A stretch of DNA of 64,000 nt from an uncultured Eubacteriales bacterium (GCA_903835065.1 CAILLO010000047.1:1-64000); one strand, 5' to 3'. Positions 34,820-43,941 are shown, counted from the stretch's first letter. Notes: a model not told the origin generated them from the letters alone. Numbers and translations: made by a program.

Positions 34820-36142
34820 ATGAGACGAAATATCCTTCCGAACCTCCTCTTCGAGGTCCGCCGTTTCGCCCCATTCCGGAAGCGTGGACTCCGGTACCGG
34901 GATATCTCCCTGACGCGGATCGTCCTGCGCTCGGTCGCCTTCGCGGTGCTCTTCCTGGCGGCTGGATTCCTTTCCTACTCGTCGCTCGCCTTCCGGACCA
35001 CCCCCGTGGATGCCCGGAATCTCCCCAGCAGCGTCGTGGTCCATTCTTCGTCCGGCGATTCCAACTTCCTCACGTACCGCCGCACGCTGGTCGCGGCACT
35101 CGACGGTCAGGGCATCGCGCTGACGTCCGAGGACCGGCTGAATCTCCCCGCGGACTATCCTCTCGTGCCCGGCGGCCGCTATACCGTCACGATCGACGAC
35201 CTCCACGCGGTCCGCCTCGCCTGGAACGGATACGTCCTCGCCACCGTCGCCTCCGACGATTCCGTCCTCGCCCTGGCGGGCGTGGCGGGCTACACGGACG
35301 TGACGCCCGAGGGCCGGGACCGCATCGAGGTGACGCCGACCTCCGGCGTCTCCGGGACCGCGGAGATCTCCTACGTCGTCGTCGGCACGCGGCAGGTCCC
35401 GGTGCAGGAGGCGATCGCCTACGGCACTATCTACGTCGACGACCCGGCGCAGCGCATCGGTTGGACGAACGAAACGCAGAAAGGCAGAAACGGCGTCCGG
35501 GAGATCACCTATGAGGAGACCTACGAAAACGACCTGCTCACGCAGCGGCTGGTCGTGAAGACCGCGGTCGTCAAGGCCCCGGTGTCCCGCATCGTCAAGG
35601 TCGGCACCTCGGGCTCGGTCCCGCTCCTCTCCCGATCCGTCTGGCCGAAGACCGTCGCCGAGCGCTACAGGGCGATCTCCTCGATGCTCGTCCCGAACGG
35701 CTCGTACGACTACAAGTCCTTCTCGGACAACGGCAACGGGACGATCACCGTCGACGGCCGCACCTTCAAGGTGCAGTCCATGGCCAAGAGGAACATCACC
35801 GCCTACGACGCATCCGAATGGTACGCCATCAGCCACGGCGGCATCGCGGCCTGGCCGATCGGCTCCGCGGTCCCGCAGGGTCCGACCTACAGCGGCATCC
35901 CCGCCCGTCGCGGCATCGTCGCGACGTACGCCTTCCAGGAGAACGGCGTCTGGGTCGCCACGCGGCTCCCGATGGGCACGGTGCTCTTCATCGAGCGCTA
36001 CGGCCTCGCCGTCGTCGGCGACATCCACCACGTGACCTTCGATATCGACCGCATCGACTGCGCCTACAACCCCGGCGAAGTGCTCTACACCTACCGGTTG
36101 GGACTCACGAACCGCCGCGTCTACGTCCTCGCCTGGCCCTGA
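34820..36142 (+). CDS. YabE-like cell-wall protein: membrane anchor, DUF348/G5-like region and degenerate 3D domain
   Basis: 440 aa. A basic N-terminal ~33 residues precede one membrane helix (about 36-56: IVLRSVAFAVLFLAAGFLSY), leaving a large outside domain. A ubiquitin-like DUF348 stretch follows (VVVHSSSGDSNFLTYRRTL, ALDGQGIALTSEDRLN), then a G5-like region (REITYEETYENDLLTQRLVV). The C-terminal part recalls the 3D domain of YabE/YocH/MltA-fold lytic enzymes (LPMGTVLFIERYGLAVVGDI), but only part of the Asp signature is kept. It precedes rsmA as yabE does in Bacillus, where YabE-type proteins are resuscitation-promoting-factor-like wall enzymes. The start has no ribosome binding site. Confidence 0.75.
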   Translation: MRRNILPNLLFEVRRFAPFRKRGLRYRDISLTRIVLRSVAFAVLFLAAGFLSYSSLAFRTTPVDARNLPSSVVVHSSSGDSNFLTYRRTLVAALDGQGIALTSEDRLNLPADYPLVPGGRYTVTIDDLHAVRLAWNGYVLATVASDDSVLALAGVAGYTDVTPEGRDRIEVTPTSGVSGTAEISYVVVGTRQVPVQEAIAYGTIYVDDPAQRIGWTNETQKGRNGVREITYEETYENDLLTQRLVVKTAVVKAPVSRIVKVGTSGSVPLLSRSVWPKTVAERYRAISSMLVPNGSYDYKSFSDNGNGTITVDGRTFKVQSMAKRNITAYDASEWYAISHGGIAAWPIGSAVPQGPTYSGIPARRGIVATYAFQENGVWVATRLPMGTVLFIERYGLAVVGDIHHVTFDIDRIDCAYNPGEVLYTYRLGLTNRRVYVLAWP

Positions 36143-36155
36143 CGGGCGCCGCGCG

Positions 36156-37010
36156 ATGGCCGGACTGCGGGAGACCCGCGACCTGATCGGACGCCATGGC
36201 GTCCGCCCGACGAAATCGCTCGGGCAGAACTTCCTCGTGGATGAGAACGTGCTCGCGAAGATCGCGTCGACGGGCGGGCTCGACCGGAACGACCTCGTGA
36301 TCGAGGTCGGCCCCGGGCTCGGCGCCCTGACGCGGCACCTGGCGGCGCAGGCGGGCCGGGTCGTCGCCGTGGAGATCGACCGCCACCTGCTGGAGGCGCT
36401 GAACGAAGCACTGTCGGGACTCGACAACGTCGAGGTCGTGCACGCCGATATCCTCGATTGCGACCTGCCCGCCCTGCTGCGCGGTTGGGAAGGTCCCGTG
36501 AAGGTCGTCGCGAATCTCCCGTACTACATCACGACGCCTGTCGTCATGAAATTCCTGGAGGAGCTTCCTGCATGTTCCCGCATGGTGTTCCTCGTCCAGC
36601 GCGAAGTCGCGGACCGGATGGCCGCCGGACCCGGAACCAAGGACTACGGCTCGCTTTCCGTCGCCGTCCGCTACTTCGCGGACCCGAAGCGCGTCTTCAC
36701 GGTCCCGCCCTCGTGCTTCCTACCGCCTCCCGAGGTCGAATCGGCGGTCGTGCGCCTCGACGTGCGCCCCACCCCCCCGGTCGCGCTCACGGACCGGCGC
36801 CTCTTCAGCGCCGTCGTGCGGGCCGCCTTCGGCCAGCGGCGCAAGACGCTGCACAACGCCCTGGGCTCCTCCGGACTGGTCCCAGGAGGGCGCGACGCGC
36901 TCGCCGCCGTGCTCGCCGAACAAGGCTTGCCGCCCCAGATCCGGGGAGAAGCCCTGACGATGGAGCAATTCGCACAGTTGGCCAATCACATTGCAAGTAT
37001 GAAATCGTGA
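36156..37010 (+). CDS. rsmA: 16S rRNA dimethyladenosine transferase RsmA (KsgA)
   Basis: 284 aa. Hallmarks: KSLGQNFLVDENVLAKI, the SAM motif VIEVGPGLGALTRHLA, the NLPYYITTPVVMKFLE catalytic motif, LVQREVADRMAAGPGTKDYG and the C-terminal AAFGQRRKTLHNAL. It dimethylates A1518 and A1519 of 16S rRNA late in 30S assembly. It lies 13 nt behind the yabE-like gene, so the two share the promoter at 34782. Confidence 0.96.
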   Translation: MAGLRETRDLIGRHGVRPTKSLGQNFLVDENVLAKIASTGGLDRNDLVIEVGPGLGALTRHLAAQAGRVVAVEIDRHLLEALNEALSGLDNVEVVHADILDCDLPALLRGWEGPVKVVANLPYYITTPVVMKFLEELPACSRMVFLVQREVADRMAAGPGTKDYGSLSVAVRYFADPKRVFTVPPSCFLPPPEVESAVVRLDVRPTPPVALTDRRLFSAVVRAAFGQRRKTLHNALGSSGLVPGGRDALAAVLAEQGLPPQIRGEALTMEQFAQLANHIASMKS

Positions 37011-37020
37011 AATTGCATCT

Positions 37021-37049
37021 TTCACCGGAACGAACGGTTGTGCTACCAT
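37021..37049 (+). promoter_or_regulatory. Candidate promoter of pckG
   Basis: TTCACC (37021-37026), 17-bp spacer, TACCAT (37044-37049). If used, transcription starts near 37056, which supports the downstream start codon 37090 over the ATG at 37048. Confidence 0.4.
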
Positions 37050-37089
37050 GACCATGGCGAAAATCGTTGCGCTAGAAAGGACGGAACCC

Positions 37090-38841
37090 ATGGTCTGCAC
37101 CAACAAAACCGTTCTCCAGTGGGTCAAGGACATGGCGGAGCTCACCAAGCCGGACCAGATCGTCTGGATCGATGGCTCCAAGGCCGAGAAGGACCGCCTC
37201 GAAATCGAGGCCGTCTCCTCCGGGGAGATGACCCGTCTCGACGAGAAGAAGCTCCCGGGCTGCCTCTACCACCGCACGGCCCTCAACGACGTTGCTCGCG
37301 TCGAGCACCGCACCTTCATCTGCACCTCGAAGAAGGACGACGCGGGCCCGACCAACAACTGGATGGCCCCGGCCGAAGCCTACGCCATGATGCGCGGTCT
37401 CTTCGACGGCTCCATGAAGGGTCGCACGATGTACGTGATCCCGTACCTCATGGGTCCCGCCGGCTCGCCCGTCTCCAAGGTCGGCATCGAACTCACCGAC
37501 AGCATCTACGTCGTGCTCAACATGCGCATCATGACCCGCATGGGCGATGTCGCCATGAAACAGCTCGGCGATTCCCCCGAATTCGTGCGCGGCCTGCACG
37601 GCAAGGCCCAGATCGACGAGGAGAAGCGCTATATCATGCACTTCCCCGAAGACAACACGATCTGGTCCGTCAACTCGGGCTACGGCGGCAATGTCCTGCT
37701 CGGCAAGAAGTGCTTCGCCCTCCGCATCGCGAGCAACCTCGCGCACCGGGAAGGCTGGCTCGCCGAGCACATGCTGATCCTGGGCATCGAGTCGCCCGAC
37801 GGCAAGGTCCAGTACGTGACCGGCGCCTTCCCGAGCGCCTGCGGCAAGACCAATCTCGCCATGCTGATCCCGCCCGCCTACGCGAAGGGCTACAAGGTCT
37901 TCACGGTCGGCGACGACATCGCCTGGATGCGCATCGGCGAGGACGGCCGTCTCTGGGGCGTCAACCCCGAGGCCGGCTTCTTCGGCGTCGCTCCCGGCAC
38001 GAGCATGAAGTCGAATCCGAACGCGCTGCTCACCACCAAGTCCAACACGATCTTCACGAACGTCGCCCTGACCTCCGACGGAGACGTCTGGTGGGAAGGC
38101 ATGGGCGTTCCGGCTCCCGCGACCGCGACCGACTGGAAGGGCAATCCCTGGACCCCCGCCTCGACCGAGAAGGCCGCGAACCCCAACTCGCGCTTCACCG
38201 CCCCCGCGTCCCAATGCCCCTGCATCTCGCCGAAGTGGGAAGCCCCCGAAGGCGTCCCGATCAGCGCGATGCTGTTCGGCGGCCGCCGCGCCAAGGCCGC
38301 TCCGCTGGTCTACCAGTCCTTCGATTGGGAGCACGGCGTGTTCGTCGGCGCGACGATGGCCTCCGAGACGACCGCGGCCGCTTCCGGCGCCGTGGGCGTG
38401 GTGCGCCGCGACCCGATGGCCATGCTGCCATTCTGCGGCTACAACATGGGCGACTATTTCGCGCACTGGATCGCCATGGGCAAGAAGATCAAGAACCCGC
38501 CGAAGATCTTCAACGTCAACTGGTTCCGCACCAACGAAGCCGGCAAGTTCATCTGGCCCGGCTACGGCGAGAACTTCCGCGTCCTCCAGTGGGTCCTCGA
38601 CCGCTGCGACGGCAAGGTCGACGCCGTGTCCACGCCGATCGGCTACATGCCCAAGGCCGAGGACATCGACCTGACCGGCCTCGAGGGCTTCACGAAGGAA
38701 GACCTGGAGGGCATCCTGTCCATCGACCCGGCCGTCTGGGCCGATGAGATCAAGGGCATCGAGGAGCACTTCGCGAAGTTCGACCGTCTCCCCAAGGAGA
38801 TGGCCGCGCAGCTCGCAGCGCTCAAGAAGAGATTCGCCTAG
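37090..38841 (+). CDS. pckG: Phosphoenolpyruvate carboxykinase (GTP)
   Basis: 583 aa, the size of GTP-dependent PEPCK (the ATP form is ~540 aa and unrelated in detail). Seen: KPDQIVWIDGS near the N-terminus, GPTNNWMAP, the P-loop FPSACGKTNLAMLIPPAY, VGDDIAWMRI, VNPEAGFFGVAPGTS and the GTP-form stretch NWFRTNEAGKFIWPGYGEN. It interconverts oxaloacetate + GTP with PEP + CO2 + GDP, either for gluconeogenesis or, in fermenters, to fix CO2 toward C4 acids. Two starts compete: 37048 lacks a ribosome binding site, whereas 37090 follows AAAGGACGG at a proper distance, so 37090 was chosen. It has its own terminator. Confidence 0.95.
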   Translation: MVCTNKTVLQWVKDMAELTKPDQIVWIDGSKAEKDRLEIEAVSSGEMTRLDEKKLPGCLYHRTALNDVARVEHRTFICTSKKDDAGPTNNWMAPAEAYAMMRGLFDGSMKGRTMYVIPYLMGPAGSPVSKVGIELTDSIYVVLNMRIMTRMGDVAMKQLGDSPEFVRGLHGKAQIDEEKRYIMHFPEDNTIWSVNSGYGGNVLLGKKCFALRIASNLAHREGWLAEHMLILGIESPDGKVQYVTGAFPSACGKTNLAMLIPPAYAKGYKVFTVGDDIAWMRIGEDGRLWGVNPEAGFFGVAPGTSMKSNPNALLTTKSNTIFTNVALTSDGDVWWEGMGVPAPATATDWKGNPWTPASTEKAANPNSRFTAPASQCPCISPKWEAPEGVPISAMLFGGRRAKAAPLVYQSFDWEHGVFVGATMASETTAAASGAVGVVRRDPMAMLPFCGYNMGDYFAHWIAMGKKIKNPPKIFNVNWFRTNEAGKFIWPGYGENFRVLQWVLDRCDGKVDAVSTPIGYMPKAEDIDLTGLEGFTKEDLEGILSIDPAVWADEIKGIEEHFAKFDRLPKEMAAQLAALKKRFA

Positions 38842-38879
38842 GCCGGTTCCGTCCGGAACGCTTCGGGCCATCCCGCACG

Positions 38880-38916
38880 AAGGGCTTCCGTCGCCGGACG
38901 GGGGCCCTTCTTCTTC
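38880..38916 (+). terminator. Intrinsic terminator of pckG
   Basis: AAGGGC (38880-38885) with GCCCTT (38904-38909), and CCGTC (38888-38892) with GACGG (38897-38901) around a GCCG loop. CTTCTTCG follows as a broken T-run. Confidence 0.7.
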
Positions 38917-39020
38917 GTCCCCGCGCCGCCCTATGCGGCGGATGGACCGGACGCTATAATCAGGGCAGGTCCGGGAGCCTTCGCGTGGACGACGACCGGA
39001 CCCGCAAGGAGGCGATTTCC

Positions 39021-39503
39021 ATGCCCGCTCCCGCATCCCCCCGCAAGATCGAGATCCGTATCGGCGCCGGCCAGTATTCGCTGGTCACGGGCGACGACGA
39101 GGCCTACGCGCGCCGTGTCGCGACGCAGGCCGACCAGCTCGTCCGGCGGATCCTCCAGTCGAACACGTCCCTCAATCAGCCGTCCGCCCTCGTCCTCGGC
39201 CTCGTCAACTCCGTCGACGAGAGTCTGCGGCTCGAGATGCAGGTCGAGGTGCTCGAAGGGCGCCTGGCCGAGGCGGAGAGCCGGATCGCCGAAGCGCGCA
39301 CCGAGATGCTCCGGTTCAAGGAGCGCGCGGACGCCGCCGTCGCGGAGATGAACCGACTGCGCGCTCAGGTCGAGCGCATGGAGCGCGTGACCGCCCGGAG
39401 CGACCGCGCGGCCGGCGCCGAACCCGCCCGACGCACGCAGGCGACCTTCCTGGACGCGATGCCGATGTACGACGCCGAACCGGAACGGGATCCGGAGGCA
39501 TGA
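39021..39503 (+). CDS. zapA: Cell division protein ZapA-like
   Basis: 160 aa. The N-terminal ~70 residues match ZapA (KIEIRIGAGQYSLVTGDDEA, RVATQADQLVRRILQ); the rest is a long coiled coil (VEVLEGRLAEAESRIAEAR...RAQVERMERV) and a short polar tail. ZapA cross-links FtsZ filaments in the division ring. ATG 39021 follows AAGGAGG; an in-frame ATG at 38985 adds 12 residues without a ribosome binding site. The stop overlaps the U32 protease gene (ATGA), the conserved zapA-U32 pairing of Clostridia. TATAAT at 38955-38960 may be its -10. Confidence 0.85.
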   Translation: MPAPASPRKIEIRIGAGQYSLVTGDDEAYARRVATQADQLVRRILQSNTSLNQPSALVLGLVNSVDESLRLEMQVEVLEGRLAEAESRIAEARTEMLRFKERADAAVAEMNRLRAQVERMERVTARSDRAAGAEPARRTQATFLDAMPMYDAEPERDPEA

Positions 39504-42028
39504 GCGGGCGGACGCGCATTCCCGAACTGCTCGCCCCCGCCGGGGACCGCGCCTCGCTCGAGGCAGCCGTCCGCAACGGCGCCGACGCGGTCTATTTCGG
39601 CGCCCGGAGTTTCAGCGCGCGCGCCCGCGCCGGCAATTTCGACGCCGAGGCCCTCCGCTCCGCGGTCGACTTCGCGCGTCGGCACGGCGTGCGCCCCTAC
39701 CTCGCGCTCAACACGCTGCTCCACGACGAGGAGCTGGACGCTGCGGTCGAACTGGCCGCCCAGGCGTACGAAGCGGGCGTCGAGGCCGCGATCGTCCAGG
39801 ACCTGGGGCTCGCCCGCCGCCTCCGGACCTCGCTCCCGGACCTTCCGCTGCATGCGAGCACCCAGGCGACCGTCTTCGACGCCGCCGGACTCCGCGCCGC
39901 GCATGCGCTCGGATTCTCCCGGATCATCCTCCCGCGGGAGCTGTCCGTGCCGGAAATCGCCGACCTGTCGCGCACGGCCGAGGTGATCGGCGCCGAGACC
40001 GAGGTCTTCGTGCACGGCGCGCTCTGCTACTGCTATTCGGGACAATGCCGCATGAGCTCGCTGATCGGCGGCCGCAGCGGAAACCGCGGCGAATGCGCGC
40101 AGCCCTGCCGACTGGGATACTCGCTGGAGTGGAAGGGGAGCGGAGCCGCACCGGCGGCGAAGCCGATGCTCAGTCCGCGCGACCTCTCGGCGCTGCCGCT
40201 GCTTCCGGAACTCGTCGCGTCGGGCGTGACCGCCCTCAAAATCGAAGGACGCATGCGGTCCGCCGACTACGTGGGACAAGTGGTCGGGGTCTTCCGGCGG
40301 CGCCTCGACGCGATCGCGGAAAAGGGCATCGTCGAGGGGCGGGCGACGCCGGCGGAGGCCGACGAGGACCTGCGCCGCCTGCTGCTCGCGTTCAACCGCG
40401 GCGGCGGCTTCACGGACGACTACCTGCGCGGAGCCAAGGGCCCCGCGATGATGGCCGGCGCGTCCGCCGGCAGCCACGGCGTGCGCCTCGGCACGGTCCG
40501 CCGCGTCGTTTCCGGAGCCGGCGTCCTCGAGATCCTTCTTGCGCCGGCCGGCGTCCCGCTCCCCGGACCGGGCGACCTCCTCTCGGTCCGCGACGCCGAC
40601 ACCGGGGAGGAGCGCGCGAGCGCGCCGTGCACGCCGTCCGTCGCGACACCGGGCGGACCCGGCGTGCGACTGCTGACCGTCAAGGGGTTCCACCCCGACG
40701 TCCTGCGCACGTTCCGCGAGGGCGACCCCGTCCACCGCATGAATGACGTCGTTTTCGAGCGCGAGGCCCGTTCGGCCGAGCGCAGGCGGATCCCGGTCGC
40801 CGGCGTCTTCTCGCGGGACGAGGGAACCGGGTGCCTGCGCCTCGACGTGCGGATCGTCGAAGGCCCTTCCGACGGTCTGGCGGCGAGCGCCGCCGAGGAG
40901 ACGCCGCGCGACGGCTCCGTCCCGGCCCTCGACGAGGTCCGACTGCGCGACCAGCTCGCCCGGACGGGTGGGACCCCGTTCCGGCTCGAGGCGTTCGAGA
41001 TGCTCGCCCCGCCGACGCTGCCCGTCTCCGCCGTCAACGCCCTACGACGCACCGCGCTGGAGCGCCTCTCCGAAGCGCTCGTCGCGTCCTTCCACCGCGT
41101 CCGTCCGGCTCCGCCCCCTGAAGGCTCGCCCGCCGCACCTGCCGCGCTCGGTGCCCCGCTCCGACCGTCCTCCGGTACCGCCTGGACGATCGCCGTCGAG
41201 TCCGCCGTGTTCGACGGGGATGCGGAGGACGCCGCGTGCGGCGCCGACGCGTATTATCTGCCTGCCGTCGCCTGGCTGTCCCCCGAGGGCCTCGCCCGGA
41301 TCCGCCGTCTTCACGCCCTTGAGCCCGGCGCGGCCCTCTACGCCGCGCTGCCGCCCGCCGCGCGGGGCGACTTCGCCCGCCGCCTCGCCCGCCTCCCCGC
41401 GCTCGTCGCCGACGAGGGCGGCCAGGGCGTCGTGACCGGCAGCCCCGGCACCGTCGCCGCCGCCTCCACACTCGGCCTCTCGTCCGTCGCCGGTCCGGAT
41501 GCGAACCTCTGGAACGCGCCGGCCCTCTCCGTCTTCCAGGCCTTCGGCGCCACGGTCGCGACGCCCTCCACCGAACTCGACTCCGCCCATGTGGCCGCCC
41601 TCTGCCGTTCCGCCGCCGCGTCGGGACTCGTCCCCGAACCGGTCGTCCACGGCCGGCAGCGCCTCATGTTCGACGAGCTGTGTCCCGTCGGTCAGAACCG
41701 GCCGGGCTGCACGCTGTGCAGCCGAGGTCCCGTCGCCCTCCGCGACCGGACCGGCGTCTCGTTCCCCGTGGTCTGCCTGCCGGAGTGCTGTTCAGCCTCC
41801 ATCCTCAACGCGAGCATCCTGTCGATCCCGCGCGAGGCGCTCGCTTTCCGCGACGCCGGCGCGTCCCGCCTCCGGCTCTGCTTCTACGACGAGACACCGG
41901 CCGAGCGCCGGCAGCTCGTCGACCTGCACCGCCGGCTGACGGATGCGGACGGCGCGGAGCGCGTCCGCGCCGCCGCTGGCGCCGTCGCCCTCCGGGCGGG
42001 CACCCGTCTCACCCGAGGCCCCCAGTGA
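39500..42028 (+). CDS. U32 family peptidase / RlhA-type hydroxylation protein
   Basis: 842 aa. The N-terminal TIM-barrel-like U32 domain has ELLAPAGDRASLEAAVRNGA, DAVYFGARSFSARARAGNF and the U32 signature EVFVHGALCYCYSGQCRMSS followed by GNRGECAQPCRL. Its cysteines would hold an iron-sulfur cluster in the RlhA/TrhP/UbiU group. A middle DUF3656-type region and a second U32-like segment (EPVVHGRQRLMFDELCPVG...GCTLC) follow. Long members of this size modify rRNA (RlhA hydroxylates C2501 of 23S) or tRNA wobble uridines; classical peptidase activity is doubtful. The length agrees with the DUF3656-containing Clostridia form. Confidence 0.87.
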   Translation: MSGRTRIPELLAPAGDRASLEAAVRNGADAVYFGARSFSARARAGNFDAEALRSAVDFARRHGVRPYLALNTLLHDEELDAAVELAAQAYEAGVEAAIVQDLGLARRLRTSLPDLPLHASTQATVFDAAGLRAAHALGFSRIILPRELSVPEIADLSRTAEVIGAETEVFVHGALCYCYSGQCRMSSLIGGRSGNRGECAQPCRLGYSLEWKGSGAAPAAKPMLSPRDLSALPLLPELVASGVTALKIEGRMRSADYVGQVVGVFRRRLDAIAEKGIVEGRATPAEADEDLRRLLLAFNRGGGFTDDYLRGAKGPAMMAGASAGSHGVRLGTVRRVVSGAGVLEILLAPAGVPLPGPGDLLSVRDADTGEERASAPCTPSVATPGGPGVRLLTVKGFHPDVLRTFREGDPVHRMNDVVFEREARSAERRRIPVAGVFSRDEGTGCLRLDVRIVEGPSDGLAASAAEETPRDGSVPALDEVRLRDQLARTGGTPFRLEAFEMLAPPTLPVSAVNALRRTALERLSEALVASFHRVRPAPPPEGSPAAPAALGAPLRPSSGTAWTIAVESAVFDGDAEDAACGADAYYLPAVAWLSPEGLARIRRLHALEPGAALYAALPPAARGDFARRLARLPALVADEGGQGVVTGSPGTVAAASTLGLSSVAGPDANLWNAPALSVFQAFGATVATPSTELDSAHVAALCRSAAASGLVPEPVVHGRQRLMFDELCPVGQNRPGCTLCSRGPVALRDRTGVSFPVVCLPECCSASILNASILSIPREALAFRDAGASRLRLCFYDETPAERRQLVDLHRRLTDADGAERVRAAAGAVALRAGTRLTRGPQ

Positions 42029-42042
42029 AGGAGGAATCCCGC

Positions 42043-42546
42043 ATGGATGTCCGCGTCGCGATCGAGATCTGCCGGGACGGCGTCTCCCTGCCCGCCTATT
42101 CCCGCAGGGGGGACGCCGGGATGGACGTCCGCGCGGCCGTCGACCTCGTGCTCGAACCGGGGCGGACCGCGGTCGTTCCGACCGGCCTCCGGTTCGCGAT
42201 CCCCGAAGGGTACGAGATCCAGGTCCGGCCGCGCAGCGGCCTCTCGCTCCACACCCCGCTGCGCATCCCCAACGCGCCGGGCACGATCGACGCCGGTTAC
42301 CGGGACGAGCTCGGCATCCTGATGACCAACGAAAGTCCCTGCCCGGACGGCCCGGGCGCAGCCGAGGCGCCCCTCCTGACCCTCGATTCGAAGGGCGGGC
42401 TTCCGGGGCGGTACCTGATCCGCAGGGGCGACCGGATCGCCCAGATCGTGCTCGCCGAAGTCCCCCGCATGGTCTTCGACGTCGTCGACCGCGTCGCGGG
42501 GATCGGGGAGGACCGTGGCGGCGGTTTCGGCTCGACGGGACGGTGA
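42043..42546 (+). CDS. dut: dUTP diphosphatase
   Basis: 167 aa trimeric dUTPase. Motif 1 AGMDVRAAVDL, motif 2 PRSGLSLH, motif 3 GTIDAGYRDELGI (catalytic Asp), motif 4 GDRIAQIVL and motif 5 RGGGFGSTGR are all present. Between motifs 3 and 4 lies an insert of about 35 residues (NESPCPDGPGAAEAPLLTLD...) longer than in E. coli Dut. It converts dUTP to dUMP + PPi. It lies 14 nt behind the U32 gene with AAGGAGGAA as ribosome binding site, so it is in the same operon. Confidence 0.95.
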   Translation: MDVRVAIEICRDGVSLPAYSRRGDAGMDVRAAVDLVLEPGRTAVVPTGLRFAIPEGYEIQVRPRSGLSLHTPLRIPNAPGTIDAGYRDELGILMTNESPCPDGPGAAEAPLLTLDSKGGLPGRYLIRRGDRIAQIVLAEVPRMVFDVVDRVAGIGEDRGGGFGSTGR

Positions 42547-42634
42547 CGCGCCCGCTCCGCCCGGCTTTGCGGGATGCCGTGCAAATGCATGAGCGGTGCG
42601 GCTTCCAGCCCGGAAAGCCTGTACAGGATTTTCG

Positions 42635-42664
42635 TTGACACGCTCTTCCGCGGAGACTTATAAT
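42635..42664 (+). promoter_or_regulatory. Sigma-A promoter of the M-box/corA unit
   Basis: TTGACA (42635-42640), 18-bp spacer, TATAAT (42659-42664); transcription would begin near 42671, at the 5' edge of the riboswitch. Confidence 0.87.
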
Positions 42665-42670
42665 CGATAT

Positions 42671-42840
42671 GCAGTCGAAGGATTCGCACCCATTGTTAGG
42701 TGAGGCTCCTGTGCAGATATACGCTGCTACCCGGAAACATCGAGAGATGCCAATGGGTGAACAGACATCGCCGGATTAAGGCCTTGTCTAACGCAGCTGG
42801 GAGAGATCCCGACGCCGCACAGTGCCGAAACTCGACGAGG
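42671..42840 (+). promoter_or_regulatory. M-box (ykoK) magnesium riboswitch
   Basis: The conserved M-box core is present nearly unchanged: TTAGGTGAGGCTCCTGTG, ATATACGCTGCTACCCGGAA, ATGCCAATGGGTGAACAG and CCGGATTAAGGC. GTCGA (42674-42678) can pair with TCGAC (42832-42836) as the closing stem P1. GACGAGG (42834-42840) can instead pair with CCTCGTC (42870-42876) of the terminator, giving the antiterminator. High Mg2+ should stabilise the aptamer and allow termination before corA. Confidence 0.95.
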
Positions 42841-42867
42841 ACGGGGGATGCTCGCGCCATACGCCGA

Positions 42868-42900
42868 GACCTCGTCCATGGATGTGCGACGAGGTCTTTT
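42868..42900 (+). terminator. Riboswitch-controlled terminator before corA
   Basis: GACCTCGTC (42868-42876) pairs with GACGAGGTC (42888-42896), with an 11-nt loop, followed by TTTTCC. Confidence 0.9.
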
Positions 42901-42963
42901 CCTGTCCCGGAGCGGACGGGGGGCCCCATTCAAGGAGGACCATTCCAGGAAGGAGGAACGACC

Positions 42964-43941
42964 ATGCTCGAGATCTTCATCACCCGGTTCCATGATTTGA
43001 ACGGAAAGACGGTGACGGAACTCGAACGCATCGAAGAGATCGTTCCCGACTGTTGGATCAACCTCTACTCGCCGACCGAGGACGAGCTGGAGCGCGTCCA
43101 GACGGCCCTCGACCTGCCGCCCGAGTTCCTCCGGTACCCGCTCGACGAAGAGGAGCGGCCGCGCATCGACACCGGCGACGAGCCCGAGCAGACGCTGATC
43201 CTCGCCGACCTTCCGATCGTCCGCAAGGAAGGGACCTCGATCAAGTACGAGACGATGCCGATCGGCATCATCGTAGTCGGCCACAAGGCGATCGTGACGA
43301 TCTCCCTGCGCGAGGCGAACGTCCTCGAGACCTTCAAGAACAACCGCGTCCGCGACTTCCTGACGGGATACCGCACGCGCTTCGCGTTCCAGATCATGTA
43401 CGCGATCGCCAAGGATTTCCTGAAGTACCTCCGCTTCATCGACAAGACCCTCGACTCCACCGAGCGCCAGCTCACGAAGTCCGTCACGAACAAGGAGCTC
43501 TTCAAGCTGATGGAGCTCGGCAAGTCGCTGGTCTATTTCTCCACGTCGATCAAGTCGAACGAGGGCGTGCTCGAACGGCTGATGCGGGGCAAGGCGCTCA
43601 AGCAGTACGAAGAGGACCAGGACCTGCTGGAGGACGTCATCATCGAGAACCGGCAGGCCATGGAGATGAGCAGCACCTATGCCAGCATCATCAACGGGAC
43701 GATGGACGCCAACGCCTCCATCATCTCGAACAACCTCAACGTCGTCATGAAGTTCCTCGCCGCGGTCACGATCGTCTTCTCGATTCCGACCGTCGTGAGC
43801 AGCCTGTTCGGGATGAACATCCCGCTGCCGATGCAGGACGGGTTCGGCGGCGACCCCTGGCCCTTCGCTATCGTGGTCGGGGCGATCCTGGTCTTCAGCG
43901 GCGCCGTCGCCTGGTGGATGCACAAGCGGGACATGCTCTAG
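42964..43941 (+). CDS. corA: CorA family magnesium transporter
   Basis: 325 aa. A large N-terminal cytoplasmic domain, a long helical stalk (about residues 130-250) and two C-terminal membrane helices with the pore signature LFGMNIPLP (GMN, with IPLP instead of the common NFE/MPEL loop). CorA pentamers import Mg2+, sometimes Co2+/Ni2+. The gene is under the M-box leader. ATG 42964 follows AAGGAGGAA. The last 4 nt overlap the 3' end of a convergent hydrolase gene, with no terminator between. Confidence 0.93.
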   Translation: MLEIFITRFHDLNGKTVTELERIEEIVPDCWINLYSPTEDELERVQTALDLPPEFLRYPLDEEERPRIDTGDEPEQTLILADLPIVRKEGTSIKYETMPIGIIVVGHKAIVTISLREANVLETFKNNRVRDFLTGYRTRFAFQIMYAIAKDFLKYLRFIDKTLDSTERQLTKSVTNKELFKLMELGKSLVYFSTSIKSNEGVLERLMRGKALKQYEEDQDLLEDVIIENRQAMEMSSTYASIINGTMDANASIISNNLNVVMKFLAAVTIVFSIPTVVSSLFGMNIPLPMQDGFGGDPWPFAIVVGAILVFSGAVAWWMHKRDML

